Shown: positions 50,974-61,865, counted from the stretch's first letter. The stretch is DNA of 64,000 bases from Paenalcaligenes niemegkensis (GCF_022230885.1 NZ_JAKGCT010000004.1:1860001-1924000), one strand, 5' to 3'. Translations and numbers: made by a program. Notes: generated by a model from the sequence alone, not told the origin.

Positions 50974-52612
50974 TTAATACAGCTTCTTCTGCGGGGGCCA
51001 GCGAAATTGAGCGGGCCGATGCTGTTCATATCTACCTCTACGACTGAAGGACCGATGTAGGCGATAGCTTGCTGAATCACATCTTTAAACTCAGCCACAG
51101 ACGTAGCTAAATAGCTCTGGCACCCCATTGACGTCCCAAGGTCTTTATAGCTGGGGGTATGCAGCTGGTTAAAGTACTGGCGGTCATCGAAATACTTATT
51201 TTGTATTCCGCGCATCACACCATAGCCACCATCATTCATCACCAGCAGCACCAGGTTGCTCTGCTCTTGCACCATCGTGGCAATTTCTCCGATGCCCAGC
51301 ATCAAGCCTCCATCGCCAACCAGAGCCACCACTTTTTTATCAGGATTGGCTTTGGCTGAGCCTATGGCATGTGCCAGGCCCAGGCCGATCGCCCCCGCCA
51401 GAGAATGGATATTGCGCAGTGGCGCTTCTACGGGAAACAAACGACTGCCCCAGGTGCTACCCGACATGGTGATATCGCGCACCAGAATACCGTCCTTGGG
51501 CAAGGCCTCTCGCAGTGCAAAACAAATCTCGGCATAAGGGCCTAGCTGTTCAGTAAGCTGAGCCACGGCATCCGTACGCGCTTGACGGATTTCCTCATCA
51601 TAGGCAGCACTTGTGAAGCTGTGACCCGCAAGATCCTGTACCAACGCAGCAAGAGTTTCCCTGGCTTCCGCGCAGATAAAATGACGGACAGCATAATTAC
51701 GCTGCTGAGCGGCTGGCGCGGCATCCACCTGGATCAGCTCTTCAGGAAACTGTATGGAATAGGTCTTGGTCTCGTTGCTTCGCAAGCGTGAACCCACTAC
51801 CAATGCCAAATCAGCCGAGGCCAACAACGTTTCTACGGCGGCCGAATTATGGAAAGCACCTAAGCTTCGCGGATGACTATCGGGCAACACGCCCCTGGCA
51901 TGCGTTGAGGACACAATGGGTATGCCTAGGTCGGCCAGTTCCCTTAGCTCCTCCGTCGCATGCAAAGCGCCCCTCCTATCCAAATGATTGGGCGTTTTGC
52001 CTGTCGTAGCTTTTGGCTTAGCAAATCGCGATCGGCTGGCGTCAAGGCGGGTAACTGCAGCGCCTGCGCCGGCTGCAGCTCGTGTGGCACTTCAATTTCT
52101 GCGGCCTGTACATCAATGGGGATTTCCACACTAACCGGCCCCATGGGCACTGTCTTTGCCACGCGGATAGCCTCTTGAACAATACCCACTGCGTTTTCCG
52201 GACTGGTGATCCGATACGCCGCCTTACTTGAGGCTCGTAAAAAACCTAATTGATCTTTGGCCTCGTGTATAAAACTGGCATCACGATCTAAGTACTCGCG
52301 CTCGACCTGACCGGTTAAATGCAATACCGGACTGGCCGCATTACATGCTTCAATCAACGAGCCAACTGCATTTCCAGCCCCGGCTCCGGTACTGGTCAAA
52401 GCTACCCCCAAACCATGAAAACGGGCCTCGGCATCGGCCATGGTGACGCTGCCTGCTTCGCCGCGGGCACAGACAAAATGTATCTGCTCTCGTCGCCCTA
52501 CAGCGTCAGCGATAGGTAAATTATGAATGGAAATAACACCGTAAATGTTTTTAACCTGATGTGTTTCCAATAAGCGGGCAATCGCTTCACCCACCGTTAT
52601 TTTTTCTGTCAT
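50974..52612 (-). CDS. Thiamine-diphosphate-dependent enzyme (acetolactate synthase-like), two frameshifts
   Basis: 546 aa after repair, normal for the family. N-terminal PYR domain with the catalytic Glu in ARGEAGSVTMADAEARF (about residue 51), a central domain (PIIWIGGG), and the ThDP/Mg motif in VALVGDGGLMLGIGEI (about residue 435) followed by VMNDGGYG. Breaks: C4 run at 51970-51973 (adding a base gives GGGALHATEELREL) and G5 run at 50993-50997 (gives FAGPPQKKLY and a stop at 50974). Likely decarboxylates a 2-oxo acid to an aldehyde for the dehydrogenase encoded next to it; exact substrate unknown. Last gene of the operon. Confidence 0.86.
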
Positions 52613-52623
52613 GTCCCTATCCT

Positions 52624-54090
52624 TTATACGTCACACCAAGGGTCTGGCTTATCACTGAGGCCAATATAAATACTTTTTTGCTGCATATAAGAGAGAATGC
52701 TCAAACGCCCTTTTTCCCGTCCTACACCGCTTTCCTTAAAACCACCGAAGGGGGTCGATATCGAGAATTTCTTATAGGTGTTGATCCAGACGGTCCCCAC
52801 ATCCAGTGCCCTGGCCAACTGCCAGGCACGCCTATAGTTTTCGGTCCAGATACCGGCGGCAAGACCGTAAACACTATCGTTTGCTTCAACCAATAACTGC
52901 TCATCATTTTCAAAAAGAATAACGACCAGAACTGGTCCAAAAATTTCTTCCTGGCAAACATTTGCCTGATTGCTGAGCCCCGCAATGATCGTGGGCGCAT
53001 AGTAGCTACCTTTCGCAAGCTCCCCTTGTTCAAGCCTTTGCCCGCCCAATAAAACCTCTCCGCCCTCTGCCACGGCCTGCTGTACGTAGGCATCGACTGA
53101 CTGCAGATGCTTTTCATCAATTAGCGGGCCAATTTGAGTACCCTCGTGCTCGGGGTGACCAACACGCAACTGAGCTGCTTTCTCAACCAGCCTCTGGACA
53201 AAACTATCGTATAGGCTGGCATGTACGAATAAACGCGAACCTGCGATACACGCTTGTCCCGCTGAACTGAAAATACCGTAAATCACCCCATTTACCGCAA
53301 TGTCTACATCGGCATCGTCCAGCACGATGGTTGGCGACTTGCCGCCCAGCTCTAACGAAGTACCGATTAAGCGCTCAGCAGCAATGTGCGCCAATTGGCG
53401 TCCTGTAGCGGTACCGCCGGTAAAGGAAATTTTCTTAACCAAGGGATGCTTTACCATGGCATCCCCTACCACAGAACCTTTACCCGGCAGCACGCTAAGC
53501 AGACCTTTGGGCAGCCCTGCTTCCTCAAAGAGCTTGGCTAGCTCTAAAGCCGCTAAAGATGTAAGCTCTGCAGGTTTCAATACCACCGAATTGCCAGCTG
53601 CCAAGGCTGGCGCCAGCTTTTGCATCTCTGAAGCAATAGGCGAATTCCAGGGCGTAATGGCAGCGACCACGCCGAGTGGCTCATAAACGCTCATGGTGAG
53701 CAGATCACGGGAGCGGGGGTTAGTAAGCTCGGCATCCAGGGTTTCCAGACTCGCTGCTGTATAGCGTGCGGTAGCCGCTGCGCTCATGACCAAACCACGT
53801 GTTTCGCTTAAGGGCTTACCGTTATCCCGCGTTTGCAAAGCCGCCAAACGCGATGCATCACGCTCAATAAGATCGGCCACGCGGTAAAGAACGCGAGCTC
53901 GCTCCATCGGTAAACTGTTACGCCAGCCTGGCAGTTGCCACGCTTGATTCGCCTTACTAATCGCCTCAGCTACATCCTCGGTGCTGGCTGTGGAAAACTC
54001 CGTGTTCAGGCTGCCATCAGCAGGAAAAAAACTGCGTCCCGCTGGCCCCCGACCTTCTTGCCACTCTCCGGCCAAAAACAATGCTTTCAT
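52624..54090 (-). CDS. NAD(P)-dependent aldehyde dehydrogenase
   Basis: 488 aa, intact. Catalytic Glu in LELGGKSPTIV (about residue 250) and Cys in FSSAGQACIAGSRLFV (about residue 284); ITPWNSPI and FTGGTATGRQL are standard. Lies 11 bases before the ThDP enzyme and could oxidise its aldehyde product. Real substrate unknown. Confidence 0.93.
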   Translation of the reverse strand: MKALFLAGEWQEGRGPAGRSFFPADGSLNTEFSTASTEDVAEAISKANQAWQLPGWRNSLPMERARVLYRVADLIERDASRLAALQTRDNGKPLSETRGLVMSAAATARYTAASLETLDAELTNPRSRDLLTMSVYEPLGVVAAITPWNSPIASEMQKLAPALAAGNSVVLKPAELTSLAALELAKLFEEAGLPKGLLSVLPGKGSVVGDAMVKHPLVKKISFTGGTATGRQLAHIAAERLIGTSLELGGKSPTIVLDDADVDIAVNGVIYGIFSSAGQACIAGSRLFVHASLYDSFVQRLVEKAAQLRVGHPEHEGTQIGPLIDEKHLQSVDAYVQQAVAEGGEVLLGGQRLEQGELAKGSYYAPTIIAGLSNQANVCQEEIFGPVLVVILFENDEQLLVEANDSVYGLAAGIWTENYRRAWQLARALDVGTVWINTYKKFSISTPFGGFKESGVGREKGRLSILSYMQQKSIYIGLSDKPDPWCDV

Positions 54091-54104
54091 TCTTATTACC
54101 CTAA

Positions 54105-54896
54105 TTAAATGACCAGAGCGTCGCCTACCTGCTGGCAGGCGCGAACCACGCTTAAGGCCGCCAAGGTCGAGGTTTTAGGGTTATCGGCCAGGGACACCCC
54201 CTGCATTTCGATCTGCATTTCCCCAAAACCTCCCTCAGCCCTTATCAGATGCTGATTACGGCTCATGGCAGGATCAGCAATCAGCTCAACCTGAGTGGCA
54301 TCCATTCCCACGCCGGCCAAAGCAATCGTTGCCGCTACGTTTGCATTGGCGGGAAACAGACGAGCGGCTTCGCGGGCAGTCCCTTTAAAGAACACCGTGG
54401 CTTCGGTTAAGGCATCCAAATCAACCAGGGTTTCGGCATGGCTGCCTTTCCAGCTAGCCGGACGCTTACGCCCTTGATACACCACGGTATCTAGTCCCAT
54501 CGTGCGTGCAGCAGCAAGACCATCTACACCGGCAATCGCACCTGGCAGAACAAAAACCTGTGCATCGTTCTGTGTCGCAGTCTGACGTACCGCTTGTTCA
54601 AACTGACTATCAGCAAAAGCTCCGACAGAAATAACAGCAAGGTTCCATCCCCGCTGCAGCACATCGAACACATGCGCTTTCAGGCCTTCCTGGCCTGCCA
54701 TCTCTAGCACCAGCTCCGGGCTGCCTGCGATATCCTGAATATGGCTAACAACCTGTACCCCTGTGCCTAACTCTTGCTGCAAGGCCTCACGGCTATGCTC
54801 CATCACCACGACCCACCCCAACTGCACAGTGTCTGGTAAATAGTTCTGCACTGTTCTGGCCATTGCGCCATAACCAATAAATGCTATTTTCTTCAT
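54105..54896 (-). CDS. L-aspartate dehydrogenase-like protein
   Basis: 263 aa. Rossmann motif IGYGAMARTV at the start, then VISVGAFAD near residue 105, PGAIAGVDGLAAART, and the aspartate-dehydrogenase segment PANANVAATIALAGVGMDATQVELIADP split around residues 200-225, followed by RNQHLI. Family members oxidise L-aspartate to iminoaspartate/oxaloacetate with NAD(P). No nadA or nadC is nearby, so NAD synthesis is unlikely; the catabolic neighbours suggest amino-acid or amine breakdown. Start ATG 54896 by family comparison. Confidence 0.85.
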   Translation of the reverse strand: MKKIAFIGYGAMARTVQNYLPDTVQLGWVVVMEHSREALQQELGTGVQVVSHIQDIAGSPELVLEMAGQEGLKAHVFDVLQRGWNLAVISVGAFADSQFEQAVRQTATQNDAQVFVLPGAIAGVDGLAAARTMGLDTVVYQGRKRPASWKGSHAETLVDLDALTEATVFFKGTAREAARLFPANANVAATIALAGVGMDATQVELIADPAMSRNQHLIRAEGGFGEMQIEMQGVSLADNPKTSTLAALSVVRACQQVGDALVI

Positions 54897-54906
54897 CTCT
54901 ACCGCC

Positions 54907-55701
54907 TTAAATTTCTTTGCTAAATCCACCGGACACATCAATTACGGAACCCGTGGTGTAGGACGATAATGGTGAGGCCAGAAAAACCAGTGCCCGGGCG
55001 GCTTCTACGGGTTTTCCTAAGCGCCCCATTGGAATGCCCCGTTTCTGGGCAATACCTGCTATCCAGTCTTCCCAGCTCTGCTCAAGGTCTGAACGATTCT
55101 GATAACGGCGCTGCCACTGGCCTGACTCAACCATGCCGATCAGAATAGAGTTGACCCGAACCCCATCCTTAATAAATTCATGGGCCAGGTTCTTGCTAAG
55201 ATTTAACAAACCTGCCCTGGCCGCCGATGTGGCAATCATGTGCGTTTCCGGCTTAAGCGCCAATAGCGAATTCACATTGCTAACAGAGGCAATGGTCGAT
55301 TTCCGCAGATAAGGCAGCACGCACCTCACCGGATTCAGCACACTGAAATACTTCAGTTGCACTTCACTGAGCCAGTCTTCATCTTGCGTACTTTCGAAAT
55401 CCGCTACCATCCCCTGACCGGCATTGTTAATCAGCATATCGATCTGGCCGAACGTCGCCGCAGTTGTCCCAATGAAGCGATGTACTGATGCCTTATCCAG
55501 TACATCGCATTGCTGGATATACATATCTTCGGCCGAATACTCGGCCGCCAGGCTTTCCATTGACGCCTGCAAGCGAGAAACATCGCGCCCGCACCATGCC
55601 ACTTTCGCCCCGTGCTGCAACAACAGCCGTACCGTTTCCAGACCAATACCCGATGAACCGCCTGTGACGACAGCCACCTTATCCTCAATTAAAAAACTCA
55701 T
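54907..55701 (-). CDS. Short-chain dehydrogenase/reductase
   Basis: 264 aa. Cofactor motif TGGSSGIGLETV near residue 14, NNAG near 93, Ser in ASVSNVNSL near 140; the active-site Tyr of YxxxK is replaced: the segment reads ATSAARAGLLNLSKNLA, with no Tyr before AARAG. This makes the catalytic tetrad incomplete. C-terminus GSVIDVSGGF is typical. Ten bases before the aspartate-dehydrogenase gene. The open frame upstream of ATG 55701 overlaps the hydrolase and is not used. Confidence 0.85.
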   Translation of the reverse strand: MSFLIEDKVAVVTGGSSGIGLETVRLLLQHGAKVAWCGRDVSRLQASMESLAAEYSAEDMYIQQCDVLDKASVHRFIGTTAATFGQIDMLINNAGQGMVADFESTQDEDWLSEVQLKYFSVLNPVRCVLPYLRKSTIASVSNVNSLLALKPETHMIATSAARAGLLNLSKNLAHEFIKDGVRVNSILIGMVESGQWQRRYQNRSDLEQSWEDWIAGIAQKRGIPMGRLGKPVEAARALVFLASPLSSYTTGSVIDVSGGFSKEI

Positions 55702-55711
55702 GATGCTTGCT

Positions 55712-56517
55712 CTATGATTTATGTACTGGCCCAGGCTTAAAAACCAAGGCATCGAACTGCTCAGGCTGATCCACATACAGCAGGTGTCCTGCGTGCGCGA
55801 TGGATGCCAGTTCAATGTGCGGATAACGCTGTTGTAAGAGCTGCATATCCGCAAGAGGCGTAATGCTGTCTTCGAGCCCCGCAATCATTTGGATCGGACA
55901 GCGAACCTCAGCCAGATAGTGCCCGATACTGTCATAAGCGAGTAAATAAGACGCCGCCTCGAAACCTTGCTGTGTGAGCCCGGACATGACTTTTTTACCA
56001 GTGCCAAATTCGCTTCGGTAGGCTGTCCCAACAGAGCCGGACCACGCTCTTTTGCCAATCCATCGGGACCAAGACGCGCCAGCATCTGTGGACGCATCTG
56101 GTAGACCTGCTGTTTTTTCTCGGCACTCGCCAAACCGTAGCCCTGCGCAACGCTTGCAAGCACCAGCTTTTGCACGTCCTCCGGATACAGAGCGGCATAA
56201 GCACTGGCCATCAGCGCGCCCAAAGAATGTCCGACCAAAGTGAAGCGCTCCAGCTTTTGCTCAGTAACCAGTTGCTTCAAGCTATGCGCGTAGTCTCTGG
56301 CCGTAGGCGTCGACGTATTAAGCAGAGCACTACCGCCGTAGCCCGGCGCATCCCAGGCTAATAAGCGATAACGCTCCCCCTGAGTCATTAGCTGTTTGCT
56401 CCAGGAGGCCGCACCGGAGCTAATACCATGCAGCAATACAAAACATTCATCCGAACCGTCGCTTTGTAAGAACGAGGGGGCACAGGGGGTGGGGAAGAAT
56501 AGCTTTGCATAATCCAA
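55712..56517 (-). CDS. Alpha/beta hydrolase, frameshifted
   Basis: 268 aa after repair. Oxyanion loop VLLHGISSGAASW near residue 28, nucleophile Ser in VGHSLGALMA (about residue 96), acid in AGLEDSITPL and His in IAHAGHLLYVD. The frame breaks in the T6 run at 55991-55996; one more base changes VKKSCPGS into VKKVMSGLTQQGFEAASYLLAYD. Resembles C-C or ester hydrolases; substrate unknown. Seven bases after the permease stop at 56525 in the operon order permease-hydrolase-SDR. Confidence 0.85.
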
Positions 56518-56524
56518 CCTCTCT

Positions 56525-57288
56525 TTAATGCTTAGCTCTTTGTGCAGACTCGTGCCATGGGATCACAACCTTACGAATTGAACCGACCGAAAAATAGAGC
56601 ACAAAGCCAATCATTGCGAGCAAAATCACCACTGCAAATAAGGTATCAACCTCTAAATCTTGCAACTTAATCGTAGCCAAATAACCTAGCCCTCTTGAGC
56701 CTGCCACGAACTCCGATACCACTGCACCGATGATGGCCAAGACAATCGCCATTTCCATTCCGGTCAGAATATAAGGCAGTGACGCAGGTATCACCAGCAA
56801 ACGAAAACGTTGCCAGGAGCTAGCTTGACCCACATGAAAAACCTCAATCAGCCCTGTGTCGACAGACTTAGCCCCGAGATAGCTATTAGAAAACACTGGA
56901 AAAAAGGCTAGTAAAGCCGAAATGATGATCTTGGATTCAATGCCAAAACCGAACCATAAAATAAACAAAGGAATCAGCGCGACTTTAGGTGTCAACTGCA
57001 AAGCGATCACAAAAGGCTTAAAGATGGTGTCCAGAATAGCAATGCGGCCAAGTAACTGCCCCATTACCGTGCCAAAAATGACAGCGATGCAAAAGCCGCC
57101 CAGACACTCAGCTAAAGTCGTATAAATATGGTAATAGGTGTCATCTCGCTGCATTAGCCGTATCAATGCATTTAAGACATCCTCTGGAGGAGGCAAAACT
57201 AATGGAGAAACGCCGAAAAACGAGACGTATCCTTTCCATAGCAAGAAAAAACTATCACCGAAATAACTTGTATGAGGAGTCGATTCAC
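56525..57288 (-). CDS. ABC importer permease (SsuC/TauC/NMT1-associated type), frameshifted start region
   Basis: 254 aa after repair. Six-helix permease with the VSPLVLPPPEDVL N-terminal motif and the EAA-type loop (QASSWQRFRLLVIPASLPYILTGM near residue 170). In the frame of the main body no good start exists. Adding one base to the A6 run at 57246-57251 links it to a GTG at 57288 (VNRLLIQVISVIVF), which overlaps the ATPase gene end as expected for coupled cistrons. Confidence 0.85.
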
Positions 57289-57289
57289 G

Positions 57290-58072
57290 TTACAGCTCCA
57301 AATGATGACGCAATTCGTCGCAGAGACGGGTGAACTCAGGGTCACTCAAGAAGTTGGTGCGCGGCCGCTCAAGCGTGATGGGAACTTCAGCCACGATACG
57401 CCCAGGGCGGGCCGACATTACCAAAACCCGGTCTGCCAAGTGCACTGCCTCACTAATTGAGTGGGTGATAAGAAACGCACCAAATTTTTGATCCATCCAG
57501 ATTTCTTCCGCATCCGCAATGATCTTCTCGCGTGTCAATGCGTCTAACGCTCCAAAAGGCTCATCCAATAACAACAAACTTGGACGAGAAAACAATGCCC
57601 GAGCAAACGAAGCACGCTGTCGCATACCACCGGATAGCTCCGAAGGTCTCTTTTCCTCGAAACCTTTTAAGCCGACCATTTCGGACAAGGTCATTGCGCG
57701 CTTCTCGTCCTCAGCGTTAACGCTGCCTTGCATGAGCTTAGGCAATAAAATGTTTTTCTGGATGTTGAGCCAAGGTAGCAAACGATGCTCCTGAAACGCC
57801 ACCCCAATAGCAGAGTTTGCTTTGGCCCCGTTAAAGGGTAAGAGGACCTTCCCCGATGTTGGTTGCTCTAAGCCACATAGCAAACGCAGCAATGTAGACT
57901 TCCCACAACCTGATGGCCCGATCACGGCTACAAATTCACCTGCATAGATATGCTGATTAATGTTCTCTAGGGCTATCGTTGTACCAGTACGGGTTTCGAA
58001 GTGCTTAGTTACATTATCAAAAGTAACGACTTTCTGACGCTCAACCTGAGCTTCATTATGACTATCAAGCAA
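57290..58072 (-). CDS. ABC importer ATPase (SsuB/TauB type)
   Basis: 260 aa. Walker [12 protein letters not shown] near residue 50, Q-loop [10 protein letters not shown], signature [15 protein letters not shown], Walker [13 protein letters not shown] and switch His in [15 protein letters not shown] place the start at a TTG at 58072, six bases after GGGAGG and overlapping the end of the binding-protein gene; no in-frame ATG exists before conserved sequence. Confidence 0.9.
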   Translation of the reverse strand: MLDSHNEAQVERQKVVTFDNVTKHFETRTGTTIALENINQHIYAGEFVAVIGPSGCGKSTLLRLLCGLEQPTSGKVLLPFNGAKANSAIGVAFQEHRLLPWLNIQKNILLPKLMQGSVNAEDEKRAMTLSEMVGLKGFEEKRPSELSGGMRQRASFARALFSRPSLLLLDEPFGALDALTREKIIADAEEIWMDQKFGAFLITHSISEAVHLADRVLVMSARPGRIVAEVPITLERPRTNFLSDPEFTRLCDELRHHLEL

Positions 58073-59075
58073 GGGTCGCCTCCCAAATATCGTTATCATA
58101 AAGATGACGAGAGGTGTCTTCCATGAGCCCGGCACTTACCAACAGCTTCTTGCCCTGCTCCCATTGCTCAGGCACATTACGGAGGATGTTTTCTTTACCA
58201 TGAGCCAACCATAAGTCACGATTGCCTTTTAGATCACTCAACGCAATGTCCTCTTTCTGAATACCCGGCACGTCGTACTTATTCCCAATAATACGGATAG
58301 CTTCCAGTAACTCCTGATCATCCATATCCGCCATACGTAACACCGCTTCACGCGCCCCTTTCAAAAAAGTGACATGCTGATCGCGATTTGCCTCAAGATC
58401 TGCTTCGCGTGCTACGTACACTTGTCCTGGCACACCATCGTCTACCGCCATTACCTGCAGAGGATAATCTTCGGCGCGCAGTCGAGAAACGGTACTGGTA
58501 TTACCGAAAAATGCTTGAATGCGTCCCGCCTCGACCATAGCAAAAGATGCAGGGCCATCGGCAACGCGCTCTCGACGTACTGACTGGGGATCTATTCCCG
58601 CCTTTGCCAGCATCAAATTCAGAGTGGCCTCCATAGAGCCCCCGAAAGAGGCCATACCTATAATTTTTCCTTCTAGCTCTTTCACGTCACGTACAGGCTT
58701 CTCTTCTGATGAAATCACAACAAAAGGCGATATTTGCGCGACCGTGGCAAACGCAACAACATCCGAGTTATCTTTAGCGCGAGCTGCCATATAGTTAGCG
58801 CCACCCGTACGCCCGGACTCAACCTGTTTCGCAGCCACCAATTGGATAACCTGGCCGGCACCACGGCCCACCTCAACCTTGACGTCCAGGCCGAGCTTTT
58901 CATACTCCCCCATTGCACTAGGGTATAGAATCGGGGCAAAAGCCAACGATAGCGTCATGGGAGTAAGGTACGTGTAAGTTCCTCTAGATTGAGAAAATGC
59001 AACGCTTGAAGCGAAAGGCAAGCTCAACGCACCGGCGGCCCCAATGCTGTTAATTAGAAATTTTCTACGATTCAT
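58065..59075 (-). CDS. ABC importer substrate-binding protein (NMT1/SsuA-like)
   Basis: 336 aa. N-terminus [17 protein letters not shown] has a twin-arginine-like signal, cut near VAFSQ (residue 29). Type II periplasmic fold: [45 protein letters not shown]-type segment ([13 protein letters not shown]), [12 protein letters not shown]. Members of this family bind sulfonates, pyrimidines, nitrate or aromatics. GGAGAG lies 5 bases before the ATG. The second gene of the operon after the cupin. Confidence 0.9.
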   Translation of the reverse strand: MNRRKFLINSIGAAGALSLPFASSVAFSQSRGTYTYLTPMTLSLAFAPILYPSAMGEYEKLGLDVKVEVGRGAGQVIQLVAAKQVESGRTGGANYMAARAKDNSDVVAFATVAQISPFVVISSEEKPVRDVKELEGKIIGMASFGGSMEATLNLMLAKAGIDPQSVRRERVADGPASFAMVEAGRIQAFFGNTSTVSRLRAEDYPLQVMAVDDGVPGQVYVAREADLEANRDQHVTFLKGAREAVLRMADMDDQELLEAIRIIGNKYDVPGIQKEDIALSDLKGNRDLWLAHGKENILRNVPEQWEQGKKLLVSAGLMEDTSRHLYDNDIWEATLA

Positions 59076-59101
59076 GAAAGCTCTCCAGCTTATGATTTAG
59101 T

Positions 59102-59701
59102 CTAGCTTTTTACCACTGCGGCTGCCTGTGCTCGTGCCTTCTTAGCAGCTGTCAGAGGATGATCTGCGGGATATTCCGGCAAATCAGGACGGTTAGCGCC
59201 CAACATCACACACATCAGAGCCTCTTCTTGCCCTTCGTTACGCAAGCCCCTGTAAACACCTGGAGGAACAGAAATGACGTCGCGCTCATTTAGCACTAAT
59301 TCGCATCGTTCACCTTGATACTCCAAAAACAGTCGCACCGCATCACCGCGCAAAATAAAAAACGCTTCCTCTACGTCATGATGTACATGCAAGGGACCTT
59401 CGCATCCAGCGGGCAGAATCATGGTCGAAAAAGTAAAGTGCTCCGCAGGAATCACATTAGCGTCATGCTGTACACCCGCTGCTCCTGTACCAATATAGCG
59501 AGTTTGTGCACGTCGATATAAGGGATTCACGTCAGCTTGCCAGCCTAATGCGTTCCAATCGTACTGACGAGTTTTCTTGCGCGAGACTCGGGTCTCTATC
59601 CATTCCAATAGACTTTTATCTGTAGGTCGTTTCCAACTTGCAAATAAAGGGTTTTCTTGATCAGGAACTGGTGTGCCTTGCTCAGGTTTCAAATCGTTCA
59701 T
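59102..59701 (-). CDS. Cupin-domain protein
   Basis: 199 aa. Single cupin barrel: motif 1 GPLHVHHDVEEAFFILRGDAV (split near residue 105, two His and a Glu as metal ligands) and motif 2 VPPGVYRGLRNEG, where the usual His is an Arg/Tyr context, so the metal site may have three ligands. Could be a sensor, isomerase or dioxygenase of the pathway. ATG 59701 follows GAGGAAAG by 4 bases; 59713 would be another start. First gene of the nine-gene operon. Confidence 0.8.
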   Translation of the reverse strand: MNDLKPEQGTPVPDQENPLFASWKRPTDKSLLEWIETRVSRKKTRQYDWNALGWQADVNPLYRRAQTRYIGTGAAGVQHDANVIPAEHFTFSTMILPAGCEGPLHVHHDVEEAFFILRGDAVRLFLEYQGERCELVLNERDVISVPPGVYRGLRNEGQEEALMCVMLGANRPDLPEYPADHPLTAAKKARAQAAAVVKS

Positions 59702-59731
59702 TTCTTTCCTCATTTACTCTATAAAACCACA

Positions 59732-60764
59732 TCAAAAAGCGTGTTGAATTCCTGCACCAAACTGACGCTTATTATGATCGGTAGCGGTGGCGTGATTACG
59801 TACCTCGAACAAATTGCCCATGGCATATAAGCTAGTACGTTTAGATAACTGGTGGCGGTATGCAGCAGCAAAGCCGTGATTCTTCGATAACACGGCCCTC
59901 TGATAAGTCAGCATGGTCGTACCTGATTTTCCTGTAGGCACCGAAAAGCCGAGGCTATAAGCGCGATCACGGCGGTTGCCTGCGGCAATATAGCCGGGTG
60001 TCGGGTTAGCATTTATATTACGTTGTTCGTTAAAACCGGCAAAAGCCTTTACCACATCAAAGTCGTAAGAAACACCTAGCTGGTAGTTCTGCGCATTGCG
60101 CTTATTAGAATCACGCTTGGGATTCAGACGCTCGTATGTTAGTGCTGCACGCAAAGGGCCACTGCTATAACGCAGCCCAGCTGTCAGCACTCTATTGTTA
60201 TTTGAAGCACCCGCGGCCTGTACATCGTCCGTTGAAAAGCTGTAACCAATCCCCGCCTCCAACCCCCACGACCGGGGTCTGATAAACGATCGCATTATTT
60301 AAACGGCCATCTGGGCCATAGTCACCGCTTTTATAACCAAAGGTGGATCCCACCGAGTTGCCTGACCAAGCAACACCGAAAGGACTAATGATGAAAGGTG
60401 ACCAGGCATAACCGAATACGGTTTGTCGACCGATACGTATCTCACCAAAGCCACCTTGAAGCCCCAAAGTGGCTTGGCGCCCAAACATTCTTCCCTGAGT
60501 GTGCGCCCCCGTAGTGGTCAAAAAACCGCCTTCTAGATTAAAGGTGACAGCATAACCATTGCCCAGGTCTTCACTTCCTCTCAAACCGAATCGCGACTGC
60601 CCCGCTATACCACTTGCCACGCCGAACTTACTGGAGCCATCAACCATCTTGTCATAGCGGACCCCACTATCTATCACTCCATACAGTTGCACGTTACTAC
60701 TCTGCGCACAGACTGCTACGGGTGCTACAAGAGCTAGAACAGGCACCACTTTTCTAAGAAACAT
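59732..60764 (-). CDS. Gram-negative porin (OmpC/Omp32-like), frameshifted
   Basis: About 344 aa. Signal peptide ending AVCAQ, then SSNVQLYGVIDSGV, typical of betaproteobacterial 16-strand general porins, loop 3 region near GYAWSPF, and a C-terminal aromatic (GAGIQHAF). The frame shifts at the C5 run at 60263-60267: removing one base, or adding two, joins YQTPVVG to LEAGIGYSFSTDD. This is the only break in the window not mended by adding exactly one base. Lies between the cupin gene and the divergent IclR gene, so it may admit the operon's substrate. Confidence 0.85.
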
Positions 60765-60995
60765 TCTCCTCTCCTGAAAAATAAACTTTATTTTTATACC
60801 GTATATGAAACAATGTTTTATACTTGGAACGAATGAAGTATAGTTTTGTTTAAACTCAGAAATAAATGGGTAAAAACCCTTTAACCCGGAATTACGCTTT
60901 TAGTAATAAAGCAAAGGTATGAGCAAAGCTGTCGTAAAAAAACTTCCCCACTTATACTTAAGACTAGGCACTAAGTTTGATTAACTGAGAGACCA
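60765..60995. promoter_or_regulatory. Divergent control region between porin and iclR genes
   Basis: 231 AT-rich bases with repeated TATAC-type elements around 60796-60850 (TATACCGTATATG, GTTTTATACTTGG, GAAGTATAG) that could hold both promoters and the IclR operator. No single perfect sigma-70 pair stands out. Confidence 0.4.
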
Positions 60996-61799
60996 ATGAG
61001 CGAGCAACCCCCAACACAGACACAAGACCGCTATTCCGTTCCAGGTTTGGAACGTGGTCTACGTCTGTTATCAGAATTCAATAGAAATGAACAAGTATTG
61101 GCTGCCCCCGAACTTGCGAAGCGATTGGGTATCCCCCGCACGACCACCTTTCGTTTACTAAATACGTTGGAGAGTCTGGGGTTTGTACAGCGGGTTGAAG
61201 GCGGCCATACCTATCGTTTAGGCATGGCCATTCTCAGACTTGGCTTTGAGTACCTAGCCTCTTTAGAATTAACCGAACTAAGTCAGCCCATTTTGGAACG
61301 CGTGCGAGATGAGACAGGTCTGTCTTGTAACTTGGCCATGCGTGACGAGCACAGTGCAGTAATCATTGGGAAAGTGGCGGCGCCTACGCCTTTTGTGAGT
61401 ACTGTGCATATAGGTACTCGCTTACCCTTGCACGCAACGTTATTAGGCCGTGTTTTATTGAGTGATATGCAATTAGAAGACCTGCGACGCTTGTATCCAG
61501 ACAACAATTTAAAGAGATTCTCTGCCCGTACAGCTACAACTGTTGAGGCTTTATATGAGTTAATTCTTCAAGATGCCAAACGTGGCTATGGTTTGGATGA
61601 AGGATATTTTGAGCCTGAAGTGGCTAGTGCTGCAGTAGCAGTGCGAAACAGCCAAGGCACTATTATTGCCGTGCTTGGTGTCACTATTCCTGTGGGTCAT
61701 TTAGCTAAGGGCAATCTGAACTCGCAACAGCTAGTCGATACCGTGTATAACGCAGCTACTGAGCTTTCTAATTTGCTGGGTTTTCAACCTTCCAAGTAA
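60996..61799 (+). CDS. IclR-family transcriptional regulator
   Basis: 267 aa. N-terminal winged helix (APELAKRLGIPRTTTFRLLNTLES split near residues 38-60) and C-terminal effector domain with GLSCNLAMRDEHSAVIIGKV, LPLHATLLGRVLLSD and GYGLDEGYFEPEVASAAV. Divergent from the porin-cupin-ABC operon; probably controls it in response to a pathway compound. Confidence 0.92.
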   Translation: MSEQPPTQTQDRYSVPGLERGLRLLSEFNRNEQVLAAPELAKRLGIPRTTTFRLLNTLESLGFVQRVEGGHTYRLGMAILRLGFEYLASLELTELSQPILERVRDETGLSCNLAMRDEHSAVIIGKVAAPTPFVSTVHIGTRLPLHATLLGRVLLSDMQLEDLRRLYPDNNLKRFSARTATTVEALYELILQDAKRGYGLDEGYFEPEVASAAVAVRNSQGTIIAVLGVTIPVGHLAKGNLNSQQLVDTVYNAATELSNLLGFQPSK

Positions 61800-61865
61800 T
61801 AACGAGTCTCTTCTACTTCTACAGAAGCCCCCGGTTCTTCCATCGCCACCCTGTAGGAATAGACC

